Assembly (NCBI RefSeq): GCF_006546935.1
Contig: NZ_SMDN01000002.1
Location: 1-64,000 of the forward strand
Direction of reading: 5' to 3'
DNA: 64,000 nt
Origin: Mycoplasmopsis mucosicanis
GTDB taxonomy: Bacteria > Bacillota_I > Bacilli_A > Mycoplasmatales > Metamycoplasmataceae
This document shows positions 1 to 10,106 of this stretch, piece after piece. Numbering within the stretch: position 1 is the stretch's first letter; each line of letters opens with the position of its first letter. The notes under the pieces are model-generated. The model saw only the letters and a program-made list of their open reading frames with translations, had not been told where the DNA came from and did no database searches. Position numbers and translations under genes: made by a program.

Positions 1-2
1 TT

Positions 3-1070
3 GCTAAACGAAACAGAAATAAAGTTATAACTAATAAAGATTTATTCTTTATATCGCAATTTAAATATTACGAATCCAAAGAAAAAACAAAGCGTCGTTT
101 AAATTACAAAAACGTATATAAGTTTGGCGATATCGTTGAAATTGATGGCTGTAGCCATTACTGACTTAATGGTCATAATAAATTCACAATGCTGCTTGCA
201 GTCGATGTTGGTACAAATAAAGTTGTTTCAATTCACTTCGAAGAACAAACAGAAACTCTCAATGGTTATCAGATTTTATTAGAAGAACTTTTTAATAATT
301 ACGGGTATCCTAGAACTCTTTTAGCCGATAATAGATCTAACTTTAGAAATAATGCTGATAGCAATGCTCGAACCTATCAAGCAGTAAAATCACGTGGAAT
401 CGAGTTTATAACCAGTTCAAATCCAACATTTAAGCCACATGTTGAGCGTAAAAATGAGACAATTCAAAAAAGATTACCCCTCTTTTTACAACTTAACAAG
501 ATCAATTCAATAGAAGAAATAAACAAAAACAAAGAAATTATTATCGACTTTATCAATTCTTCTTGCAAAACAAAAGAAAAAATAAGTGTTTTTCGTGCAG
601 TAAATCAACAATATAATGAACAATTTTTCGATTTACCAGTGTATAGAAATGTAAATAACAATTCAGTTTTCTATGAAGGCAGTTGATTTGCACCTTTTGA
701 TAAAGACAATAAACCTGTACCGCATAACAAAACTCGAGATTTGAAATTTTTCATCGGTACGGATAAAATGTTTTACTTTAGAAACGAGACACAAAGATTT
801 AGAGCTTTAAAAATCGAAGACAAGAATGAACTTTTTGTTAATGATTATTTAAAACGAAAACACCTAATCCCAATTCCTGAAGCAATCAAGTTAGCAAGAC
901 TTAATGCAACAGGTTACACGTTCAATACATATCTAAGCAAAAAAATTGAATTAATCTATAAAATCAGCAACAAAGAAATAGTAAGTGATGAAGAAAAAAT
1001 TCTAATTAAAGAAATTTTTGAAGCATTACAAGAAACTCAAAAATACTTATCAAATATTCTTAATTTTTAA
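3..1070 (+). CDS. DDE transposase, 5'-truncated by the window edge
   Basis: This is a transposase of the integrase-core (RNase H fold) type. The frame is open from the first bases, so the N-terminal helix-turn-helix part lies outside the window. The acidic triad is visible: the first Asp in VEIDGCSHYW, the second in LLADNRSNF, and the Glu in PHVERKNETIQKRL. One TGA at 162-164 and one at 686-688 must read as Trp, which joins two apparent frames. The C-terminal half contains the FYFRNETQRF segment and ends at TAA 1070. The N-terminus can be inferred from the copy at 55,621 (MENQRYAAKNDLIYRQ...). The frame shows no internal stop and may be functional, but I cannot see the whole gene. Confidence 0.85.
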
Positions 1071-1078
1071 AAGTTTTC

Positions 1079-1178
1079 TTGCTTCTTCTTTTTCAAAAGA
1101 AGAAGAAATTTTGCTTCTTTTGTTTGCAAAAGAAGAACAAAACAAGAACATTGAAATTTATTTAATGTTCTTGTTTTG
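1079..1178 (+). repeat. Three consecutive hairpins after the transposase
   Basis: Three inverted repeats follow the transposase stop codon. The first has arms at 1082-1092 and 1095-1105 (CTTCTTCTTTT). The second has arms at 1114-1122 and 1127-1135 (CTTCTTTTG). The third, at about 1138-1178, pairs AAAACAAGAACATT with its complement. They may act as terminators or shield the transposase gene from read-through. Part of the third hairpin is retained in the deleted IS copy near 55,905-55,938. Confidence 0.7.
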
Positions 1179-1416
1179 CAACGAAATGTTGGTTTAACCA
1201 AAAAAACTATCAAATAACGGTATTAAAATCAAAATCTTGTTAGTTATTTTTAACAAACATGATATAACATTTACAATTAAACTAACCTATCTCAAGCGGT
1301 TCATTATGTTTTAGATTTCACAAAAAATAAAAGCAAATTTATGAATACATAAATAAAAAAATTTAAAAAAATAACATCATAATTCTTGAATTAAAATGCA
1401 TATATTTTTTATATTG

Positions 1417-1422
1417 TATAAT
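1417..1422 (+). promoter_or_regulatory. -10 box directly before a start codon (leaderless)
   Basis: A TATAAT lies six bases before the ATG at 1429. A transcript starting the usual 6-8 bases after the -10 box would begin at or next to the ATG, so no ribosome binding site fits. No good -35 is seen. Confidence 0.6.
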
Positions 1423-1428
1423 GAACAT

Positions 1429-1842
1429 ATGAATGAAAAAGATCAATTAAAACAAGATAAAACTTTTGCTTGAGCTTCGTTAGGACTAATGATTGCTTCT
1501 TTAATTTTTGGAATTGTGTTAGCAGTTGTTCTAGTCGGAACATTGTTTTCAGGGTTATTAACTCTTTCTGCTGTATCTTCTATAACTGCAAAAGTATTAT
1601 TATCATTATTAGATGTTGCAATTAATATTGTGGTATTGGTACTTTCAGTATTGTTATCAAAAAGATATGCAAATCAAAGAGTGATATTAATTACTGGACC
1701 TTCATTACTTTTAGGTGGACAAATATTATCGATCATTCCGCTAATAGGTTGATTATTCTCAATGGTAAGTTTTGCAGGTTGAATTATTACAATAGTTGCA
1801 CTATCACTAGTACTAAAAGAAATTAAAAGCAAACAAGTTTAA
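1429..1842 (+). CDS. Small four-helix membrane protein, unknown function
   Basis: A 137-residue hydrophobic protein that I do not recognise. The N-terminus is short and charged (MNEKDQLKQDK). It is followed by about four membrane-spanning segments and a basic tail (KEIKSKQV). TGA codons read as Trp extend the frame on both sides of the standard-code ORF. A loop with LITGPSLLLGGQILSIIPLIG is shared almost exactly with the next gene, so the two are paralogues. The ATG at 1429 is chosen because it is the first in frame and sits 6 bases after a TATAAT. There is no Shine-Dalgarno sequence, so translation is probably leaderless. A hairpin terminator follows, so it is a single-gene unit. Confidence 0.75.
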
Positions 1843-1852
1843 AAAAAGGTTG

Positions 1853-1880
1853 AAGTTAAGCAATAATGCTTAACTTTTTT
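1853..1880 (+). terminator. Rho-independent terminator
   Basis: AAGTTAAGCA and its complement flank a short loop and are followed by a T run, just after the stop codon at 1842. Confidence 0.8.
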
Positions 1881-1920
1881 ATTATATTTATTGATTTTTG
1901 TGTTTTTGAACCACAATTGA

Positions 1921-1926
1921 TATAAT
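1921..1926 (+). promoter_or_regulatory. -10 box directly before a start codon (leaderless)
   Basis: TATAAT, then six bases, then the ATG at 1933. The arrangement is the same as for the paralogous gene at 1429. Confidence 0.6.
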
Positions 1927-1932
1927 AGAAAT

Positions 1933-2418
1933 ATGAACGAACAAACTCAAAAAGAAAAAGATATTGCATCAGCCAAAAAAAGTTCAGCATTAATAATTGC
2001 TATTGGTGCTATTGGATTTATTTTATTATTTATTTCAATATTTGCATTTTTATCTTTAATTTATGGCTTTTATCGATTAGCAGATAATCGAATATTAGAC
2101 ACTGATAGTACAGCTCTATGATTTGGAATAATAGGTTCTACATATATATTGATACCACTTGCCGTTATTTTAAATTTTGTTATTCTTGGTCTTTCGATTA
2201 CATCACTAGTTATTTGCATTTCGTTAGCACAAAGATACAAAAAACACGAAGTTTTATTAATTACTGGACCTTCATTGCTTTTAGGCGGCCAAGTGCTTTC
2301 ATGAATTCCATTTTTAGGATTTGTTTTTATGTTAGTAGCTTTAGTTGGCTGAATATTATCAATAGTTGTTATAAGTCAATTATTAAAAGAACTAAATACC
2401 ACTAGCCCAAGTGCTTAA
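1933..2418 (+). CDS. Small four-helix membrane protein, paralogue of the preceding gene
   Basis: A 161-residue membrane protein of unknown function. It has a charged N-terminus (MNEQTQKEKDIASAKKSS) and about four hydrophobic segments. The segment HEVLLITGPSLLLGGQVLSWIPFLG is nearly the same as in the gene at 1429, and both share the pattern of a charged cytoplasmic-like start and a short polar C-terminus. Three TGA codons read as Trp, so the full protein runs past the standard-code stop at 2119. The start follows a TATAAT by six bases with no ribosome binding site. A bidirectional-looking hairpin terminator follows. The pair probably arose by tandem duplication, but each copy kept its own promoter and terminator. 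Confidence 0.75.
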
Positions 2419-2444
2419 AACTCATTTATACAATATACAAGGAC

Positions 2445-2486
2445 AAAAAAAGACTCAAATCTTTATACAATTTGAGTCTTTTTTGT
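2445..2486 (+). terminator. Strong hairpin terminator
   Basis: A long perfect stem (AAAAAAGACTCAAAT with its complement) around an 8-base loop, ending in a T run. Confidence 0.85.
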
Positions 2487-2583
2487 TCTAATTCATTTTG
2501 AAACATTTCATCCTACTATGCCAATTGTTAACTTTTATATATAATTATTACAAAAGAAATCAATGTTTCAATAGTGGAGTTGA

Positions 2584-4146
2584 ATGAAAAGAAAATTTAA
2601 ATTTTTATGATCATTAGCACCTTTTTCAATAACTTTTTTATCTACACAATGTGCTAAGAGTCCAAATAGTACAAATGATTCTTTAGATAGTGAAATTAAT
2701 AACCCTAACACATTACCTAAAATGCCTCAAAAACCTGGTGCAGGTGATGATAATTTAACCATTCCTACTCCTAGTCCGCAACCACCAAAAGTTGAGGATA
2801 GAGGTTTGAATAATCAACAGAAGACTCCACCTATTTCTGATAACACACGTCCTCCATTAATTCAAAATCCCGAAAAACGCAATAATAAAACAAATGATGA
2901 TTCAAGAAAAAAAGATGACAATTCACAACATCTTGAACCTAAACAACCTGAATCTTCTGTACCAAAACAAAATCCGGATCACTCAACACCTAGCCAACCT
3001 AAACAACCTGATTCTTCAGTGCCAAAACAAAATCCAGATCACTCAGAACCTAAACAACCCGATTCTTCAGCACCTGAACATAAACCTCAAGACGCAGATA
3101 CACAAACAATTCCAAAAATTAAAATGCCTGAAATTACACAAGAGTTTTGAGATAAACATCCAGCATTATTAAGTCAAAAAACTCGTGCAAAATATTCAGT
3201 ATTTTTAGGTGGCGTTAAACTTGATCCTGATGGTTTTAAAAATGTACCTGATGAAGGTTTGAAGTATATAAAAGAACGTCAAGAAAATGATTGGTGATAT
3301 GACACTAATAAAGATTTTGATATAAGAGATAATGCACTTTGTGCTGCTATCACAGCAACTAACTGACTTCACTATTGACTTCGTCAAAATAAAAAATATG
3401 TTGATGAGTATTTAAAGGATAGTTCTAAAGGTTTTTACACTGCTACACTAAAAAACATAGTAAAAACTCTAGATTTACGTGAATTGATGAAAATTTATGA
3501 AGATAGTCAGAAACAAGTAAATCATAAGGTATGAAAGTCTAAATTTTTCGATTTTTTTAAGGAAAGATATTCAGGAACCTTTGTAAATCCTAATATGTTA
3601 ATTGATCACTATATTAACGGTTATTCATACAATGCTGCAAAAGACAGATTTGGTGGTGAAAATTATGAATATAAATATAAAAAACCAGAACCAAATAAAT
3701 CATTTTTTGCTGATGTGTTTGGAAAACACATTCTTACTAGAAAACTAGATTCAAGATATATTTCACGCAAACAATCATTTTCAAAAGCATTATTAGAAAA
3801 TCTTGTGCGAAATAACCCTTTAGGTATTTCACATAATACTCTCGGAAAGACAACAGGCCACATAATTAATGTTTGAGGTGCAGATTTTGATGAAAATTAC
3901 AATGTTGTTGGCCTTTATATCACCAATTCTGATGACCCTTACAATACAGTAGATGATAATGGTACACCAAAACTCGCAAATGTTATTTATTATAATGTGT
4001 GATATAACCAGCGTACTGGTTTAATTAATGTTGGTGGTAAAGATGAAGAAAATACAGGTGCTAATCTTTGAGACCTTTATTCAGTGGATTTAGGTCAAGA
4101 ATACTTTGAAGCCTATTTTAAAAATCATAAAAACACAGCAAACTAA
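2584..4146 (+). CDS. IdeS/Mac-family immunoglobulin-cleaving cysteine protease, lipoprotein
   Basis: A 520-residue lipoprotein whose C-terminal ~300 residues look like the streptococcal IdeS (Mac, peptidase C66) enzymes that cut antibody heavy chains at the hinge. The signal peptide ends in a lipobox (FLSTQC, Cys22), so it is anchored outside the membrane. A Pro-rich linker follows, with repeats of a KQPDSSVPKQNPDHS-type unit (about residues 119-170). The enzyme domain shows NKDFDIRDNALCAA with the putative catalytic Cys253 and the oxyanion Lys243 ten residues before it, as in IdeS. Next come FINGY-like HYINGYS, SHNTLGKTTGHIINVWGADFD with the putative catalytic His426, and LYITNSDDP. The position I align with the IdeS catalytic Asp284 is Asn448, while Asp450 aligns with Asp286. 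The start has a GGAG site. The alignment is from memory. Confidence 0.85.
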
Positions 4147-4160
4147 CTAACACATTTTCA

Positions 4161-4199
4161 TACTCGCTCAAAAATTTAAGTTTTTTTGAGCGAGTTTTT
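4161..4199 (+). terminator. Hairpin terminator after the IdeS-like gene
   Basis: ACTCGCTCAAAAA pairs with its complement around a short loop, followed by TTTTT. Confidence 0.85.
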
Positions 4200-4237
4200 G
4201 ATTCCTTTTGATATCATAATATGCATAAGATAAAGAT

Positions 4238-4382
4238 AAAAAACATACAGAGTTGCTTAGCATGACAGCATTGAAGCAAGCCAACCTGCATTAACTTGTA
4301 AGGTGGAAAGTCAGGGACTTTTAAAAGTCCAACATGTTTTGCTAATTAACTCTTTTGTTTTATTAAGCAAAGGAGTTTTTTT
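4238..4382 (+). ncRNA. SAM riboswitch (SAM-I/IV-like) with terminator that buries the metK Shine-Dalgarno
   Basis: The metK leader folds like an S-box-type SAM aptamer. P1 pairs AAAACAT (4240-4246) with ATGTTTT (4334-4340). P3 pairs TTGCTT (4253-4258) with AAGCAA (4274-4279), followed by GCCAACC. P4 pairs ACCT (4284-4287) with AGGT (4301-4304) in the AAGGTGGAAAGTC context typical of SAM-I. A last hairpin is GGACTTTTAAAAGTCC (4315-4330). Downstream, AACTCTTTTG (4348-4357) pairs with CAAAGGAGTT (4368-4377) before seven T's, and the ATG follows at once. That 3' arm contains the AAAGGAG ribosome site. TTTGCT (4338-4343), part of the P1 3' strand, can instead pair with AGCAAA (4366-4371). This predicts expression when SAM is low and shut-off when P1 forms. 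It is a variant, so the exact class is uncertain. Confidence 0.75.
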
Positions 4383-5525
4383 ATGAAATACAAAAAGTTA
4401 TTTACATCTGAATCTGTAGGCCAAGGTCACCCTGATAAAGTTTGTGATCAAATTTCAGATTCAATTTTGGATGCATATTTAAGTCAAGATCCTAAATCAA
4501 AAGTAGCAATTGAAACAATGGCTTCAGGAAATATTGTTTTAGTTGGTGGTGAAGTTAGTTCTGCTGCATCCGTGGATGCACGAAAAATTGCAAAAAACAT
4601 TCTTGAGAAATTAGGTTATTGAAATGGTTCAATAAATTTAATCACAGACATTAAACAACAAAGTAGTGATATTGCTCAAGGTGTTGATTTGGCAAATGAT
4701 AATATTGGTGCAGGTGATCAAGGAATTATGTTTGGTTATGCTACTTCAGAAACACCATCATTTATGCCTTTAGCAATAACATTGGCTCATGAATTAGTGA
4801 AGTTAGCTGATAAATTACGTCAATGCGGAGAATTTAAATGAGCTAAAGCAGATATGAAAAGTCAAGTAACTCTTGATTATAGCGATCCTGACCAAACAAA
4901 AGTTGACACAGTTTTATTATCTATTCAACATGCCCAAGAATTTGATGAAGCAGAATTCAAAGACTTTATCAAAAACAAAATTATTAAAGTTGTGCTTGCG
5001 AAATATGGTTTTGAGCAAGCAAAAAATATTTTAATTAATCCAACAGGTAGATTTGTTATTGGTGGACCAATTGGTGATACAGGTTTAACTGGCCGTAAAA
5101 TTATTGTTGATACATATGGCGGTGCTTCAAGACACGGTGGAGGTGCATTTAGTGGTAAAGACTGTACAAAAGTTGATCGTTCAGCTGCTTATGCATGTCG
5201 ATGAATTGCTAAAAATTTAGTAGCTGCACGAGTGGCTGATCGTGTTGAAATTCAGGTTTCATACGCAATTGGCGTAGCAGAACCTGTTTCGATTAGCGTC
5301 TATACATTCGGTACAGAAAAAATTGACCGCGAATTAATTATAGAAGCAGTACGAGAAATATTTGATCTTCGTCCAGCATCAATAATTAAAGAGTTAGGAC
5401 TTAGACGACCTATTTATGCGCAAACAAGTTATTTTGGTCATTTTGGTCGTGATGATTTAGACTTGCCTTGAGAGCGTCTTGACAAGGTTGAAAAAATCAA
5501 AGATTTTATTCGTGAAAGACTATAA
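4383..5525 (+). CDS. metK: S-adenosylmethionine synthetase (methionine adenosyltransferase)
   Basis: A cytoplasmic enzyme making S-adenosylmethionine from methionine and ATP, the methyl donor for tRNA, rRNA and DNA methylation. The 380-residue protein shows the family signatures: [20 protein letters not shown] at the N-terminus, [12 protein letters not shown] in the middle, and [18 protein letters not shown] towards the C-terminus. TGA is Trp at 4621, 4840, 5202 and 5470, which joins what look like separate frames. The start ATG immediately follows the T run of the leader terminator, so the AAAGGAG inside that hairpin sets it. Length and motifs are normal. It is a single-gene unit under the upstream SAM riboswitch, and the product is also the ligand, giving feedback control. 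Confidence 0.97.
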
Positions 5526-5580
5526 ATTTAGCCTTTTGTGGTAAAATAAATCAGTAAAATCAATATTTAAAGGATCTAAA

Positions 5581-5691
5581 ATGAGAAAAATAGTAAGACA
5601 AAAAAATAAAGAACGTGCACTAAAAAGAATGCATAAATTACAAAAAGAACAAGCTAGAGATGCTCGCAGAGCTCAAAAAGCACAAGATTAA
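5581..5691 (+). CDS. Small basic protein, 36 residues
   Basis: A short frame coding MRKIVRQKNKERALKRM... with about one third Lys/Arg, entirely helical in prediction by eye. It has a good AAGGA ribosome site eight bases before the ATG and lies between metK and a terminator. Possibly co-transcribed with metK, or from its own weak promoter (TAAAAT near 5543). No family recognised. The composition suggests RNA or ribosome association, but this is only a guess. Confidence 0.5.
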   Translation: MRKIVRQKNKERALKRMHKLQKEQARDARRAQKAQD

Positions 5692-5737
5692 TTATTGATT
5701 TATTTTAGCGTACTAATCCATCAAAAGGTTTTTAACC

Positions 5738-5768
5738 AAAAAAATCGAACTATAATTGTTCGATTTTT
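5738..5768. terminator. Bidirectional hairpin terminator
   Basis: AAAAAAATCGAAC and its complement with A/T runs on both sides. It serves the plus-strand metK region, and overlaps the stop codon of the minus-strand gene at 5750. Confidence 0.75.
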
Positions 5769-6144
5769 ATTTTAAATGCACCAAGTGAATGACCCTCAAA
5801 ATTAAACAATTCATACTCAATTACACAGTAATTATCAATAATTTTTATTGTATCAGTGAATGTTTTGATTTGAAATTTGTTCTTTTCAACATTGATATAT
5901 GAACCTGAATGCATTTTTTTGTGTCTTAATTCAAGACACGCATTAACATTCAAAATATTAACGTGTGTTGGATTTATTTCAATGCGTACTGGTTGGTGAT
6001 TTTGTGGATCTTTAAATCTATACACATTATATTCAATAGCTTCCGTGTCAAAAACGTCTTTAAATTTGCTTTGCTCTTTTTCGCATTCAGCAACAAATTC
6101 GACTGTGTTTTCTTGACCGTTTTGAATAGAAATTGATTTAAATT

Positions 6145-6154
<10 letters not shown>
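5750..6154 (-). CDS. YwiB/DUF1934-like small beta-barrel protein
   Basis: A 134-residue protein rich in beta-strand patterns (alternating hydrophobic residues, e.g. KIIDNYCVIEYELF and HSLGAFKIKIEQL). The length, strand pattern and DxxxIxY-type C-terminal segment resemble the YwiB family (DUF1934) of lipocalin-like proteins of unknown function; this match is from memory and modest. Its ATG at 6154 lies inside the end of gltX, overlapping it by ten bases, so it is translationally coupled to gltX. A terminator hairpin covers the stop codon (TAG). Confidence 0.5.
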
Positions 6155-7548
<1,394 letters not shown>

Positions 7549-7587
7549 TTTTACTCTTTTCTATAAAATATAATAATAATTATATTA

Positions 7588-7616
7588 AAAAAGTAGCTCA
7601 ATGAGCTAGCTTTTTT
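7588..7616. terminator. Hairpin terminator between p69 and gltX
   Basis: AAAAGTAGCTC and GAGCTAGCTTTT pair with one bulge around a three-base loop. A/T runs on both sides allow use from the minus-strand p69 gene. Confidence 0.55.
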
Positions 7617-7620
7617 GCGC

Positions 7621-9387
7621 TTAAAAGCGGTATATTTTCTTTTTAATTATTGATGAAAATATATTGATTGTCAAAATGCTAAATGTTCCAATTCATGCAT
7701 AAGCCATTGCAATATTTGGTTGGTATGATGACCCTTTTTCAATCAAATTTTGTCAAATTCCATCACCTATACTTAATGAATTTTTGCTTCCATTCACAAA
7801 AATTGAATACGTTATTGAAGCTCTAAAAATTAACTCAAAGTAGAACAATGAAAGTGAGACAAAGTCTTTTTTGATGCTAGGTAAAATGAATTTAAAAAAT
7901 ATTTGATTGTTTGTGTAACCTTGAAGTCTCATATTGGCTATTATTTCTTCATCAAGATTATCAATTGCTTCAGTAAGTTGTTTTGATTTCGAAGACATTT
8001 CATGAACACCTATAATCAATATAACTAAAAATAAAGGAGATGCAAAAAGAATATCTAGCGTATAAAAGTACACAACTGTAGGTATCAGACGTATAAAAAT
8101 GTTAATGCAACGCATTAAAAATGCAAATCAAAGCTTATTGATTTTTGAATTTTGCACTCGAATACTCAAAATCGTTAAAACTATGCAAATACTTAGTGCA
8201 ACTATAGAGAATTTTAATGATTCTCAAATCATTAAAATTGGATTAATTGAAGGAGTTAAAGAACTGAATGAAAACTTTGAAAAATCAGGTTTTATGAATG
8301 CTTTAAGAAATTGTTTTGTTGAAGACAAATCAAAAAGTCATTTATTAACATTTATAAAATAAGCAATGGTTGTAATTAAGAAAAATGCAACAATTATTCC
8401 ATAAATTATTCTGCGTCATTGAATATGATTTGACAATTTAAGCATTTGAGTTGATTTATTATCTTTATTGATAATGATTTTTTTAGTTTTTGCTTCAAAA
8501 AGATATCTTTTTAAAACAATATTTATAATTTCTAGCAGCAAAATAAAGACCATTAGAATGCTCAAAGGAATTCCAAGTTCAGTAAAGAAATTTGTGCTTG
8601 TACTTCCATATCTTATTCAAAGTCCAATCCCTGGAAGCGATAAAGCTCCTAGAATTGAGGCTCAACGCATATTTGACTCAAAGGAAAAGATGAAAAGTGC
8701 ATTGATTCTGTGCTTTGCACGCGGTCAAACTTCTTTAAAAAATGCAACGGTTTTTGAATTACCTTGATTTATTGAAGTTCAATAGGCTTTTAAATCAATT
8801 GATTCAAGCATATCTAAATAATATCTATGTAATCAAAGCCATGTAAATAATGCATAAACTATTAAAAGACTGAATTCACCTTGAAATGTTTTAGTCACAA
8901 GTCCAATAAGTACAAGTTCAGGCATTGAACGAAACAACAATAGTAAACACTTAAAAATGAATGAACTGTATTTATTTGTTGCTTTGTCAAAAGAAACGTA
9001 TGTAGAAATTAAGGCTAAAATAAAACCAGTAAATGTACCTACAACACCAACTTTTATCGTTGTTCATAGCGCAATCAACGAATCAGATCATAGATTTGTG
9101 TATTCGCCTGTACCCTTGCCTGTTATTCTTGTACTATTGCTGTTAAATTGAAATATATTTGCTATTCTTTTTAAAAATATTCCAAAGTTTTTTGTTTGAA
9201 TTTTAGAGGATTGCTCATAAAACAAATATGCTATTAAAATGATTATTAGAAATAATAAAATGTGTCTAAAAATTGGTTTAATTTTTCAGTTTGTGTGAGT
9301 GTTTTTTGAGTAATTTTTATAGCGAAATGATCATCATTTTTTTTCCAAAACTACTGATTTTTCAGTATTTTTTTGCTCATTTCTCAT
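7621..9387 (-). CDS. p69: ABC transporter permease (p69), thiamine/TPP-type importer
   Basis: A 588-residue membrane protein, the channel part of the p37-p29-p69 importer first described in Mycoplasma hyorhinis. It reads through many TGA (Trp) codons. It has two permease halves, each with a transmembrane bundle and an EAA-type cytoplasmic loop. In the N-terminal half this is HRINALFIFSFESNMRWASILGALSLPGIG-like sequence; in the C-terminal half it is ...NMRLQGYTNNQIFFKFILPS. It therefore resembles a fused PhnE-type dimer. The chosen ATG overlaps the end of p29 by 37 bases, which implies translational coupling. It is the last gene of the operon, closed by the hairpin at 7588-7616. Substrate inference rests on the TPP riboswitch at the head of the operon. 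Confidence 0.8.
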
Positions 9388-10100
9388 AAAGTTGTTTCCC
9401 TAGTTTTTTTGTCCAAAACAATTGAGTGATTATTTATCGCTATTACTCTATCAAAATTCTTTTTAATCAAGTTTAAATCATGAATATTAACTAATATTGT
9501 CTTGCCTTTTTGCTTTAATTCTTTAAGTAAATCTATAACTTCTTGAGCTGTATGAGCATCAAGACTAGATGTTGGCTCATCTGCTAAAACTAATTCAACA
9601 TCACGCACTAGCAATTTTGCAATTTCAACTCTTTGTTGCTGTCCGCCACTTAAATCAGAAACACGATAAAAAGCTTTATCCAAAATGTTTAAATCATCCA
9701 AAGTTTTAAATATTTTATATTTTTGACTTTTAGTCAAAATTGATAAAAATTTCATAATAATATTCTTGTAATTTATAAATGATCGCTGAACATTTTCATA
9801 GACGTTATCAGTCAATATTAGGTTAGGTTTTTGTGTTAAAAAACCAATCTTTGTGATTGTGTTTTTTCTTTCTTTTTTACTCATTTTTGAGTACTTTTGG
9901 TCAAAAATACATACCTCACCAGTAATAGGCTTGATTGCATCAACAAGTGCTTTAAAAAGAGTACTTTTACCTGCACCGCTAGGACCTATAATTGCAACCA
10001 TTTCGCCTTTATTAATACTGAAATTTATATTTTTTAGAATTGTTTCAGAATTCTGTGAGTATGTTAAATCAACATTTTTTATTTCTATAATTTTGTTCAT
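9351..10100 (-). CDS. p29: ABC transporter ATP-binding protein (p29)
   Basis: A cytoplasmic ATPase of 249 residues driving the thiamine-type importer; closest in type to PhnC. Walker A is GPSGAGKST, the signature is LSGGQQQRVEIA, Walker B is VELVLADEPTSSLD, and the switch His is in VNIHDLN. The standard-code stop at 9384-9386 is a TGA (Trp), and the frame runs on for WEMSKKILKNQ to TAG at 9351. It sits six bases after p37 and overlaps p69. Oddly, bases 9882-9908, which code for part of FDQKYSKMSKK, are identical over 27 bases to an intergenic palindromic repeat at 45581-45607. Confidence 0.92.
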
Positions 10101-10106
10101 ATTTAT

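Larger units (their letters stand above)
1..1316 (+). mobile_element. Insertion sequence, right part (DDE transposase and right end)
   Basis: This is the right-hand part of an insertion sequence whose left end lies before the window. It holds the transposase frame, a run of hairpins just after it, and a right end around 1298-1316 that contains GGTTCATTATGTTTTAGAT. The same right-end sequence recurs, slightly diverged, at about 56056-56072 and 56370-56384 in two internally deleted copies. The complete left end can be read at 56089-56105 as the inverted repeat of that right end, so the element has terminal inverted repeats of about 17 bases or more. The family assignment beyond 'integrase-core DDE element' is uncertain. 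Confidence 0.8.

Noticed and set aside
189..1070. Two separate ORFs in the transposase
   Set aside because: They are one frame joined by TGA (Trp) codons.
2118..2405. A 95-residue ORF on the plus strand
   Set aside because: It is a shadow frame inside the membrane-protein gene at 1933-2418 with no ribosome site.
2894..3172. A Leu/Asn-rich ORF overlapping the Pro-rich linker
   Set aside because: Frame shadow of the repetitive linker of the IdeS-like gene.
8099..9151. Plus-strand ORFs opposite p69
   Set aside because: They are antisense to a continuous 588-residue permease with clear EAA loops and have no ribosome sites.
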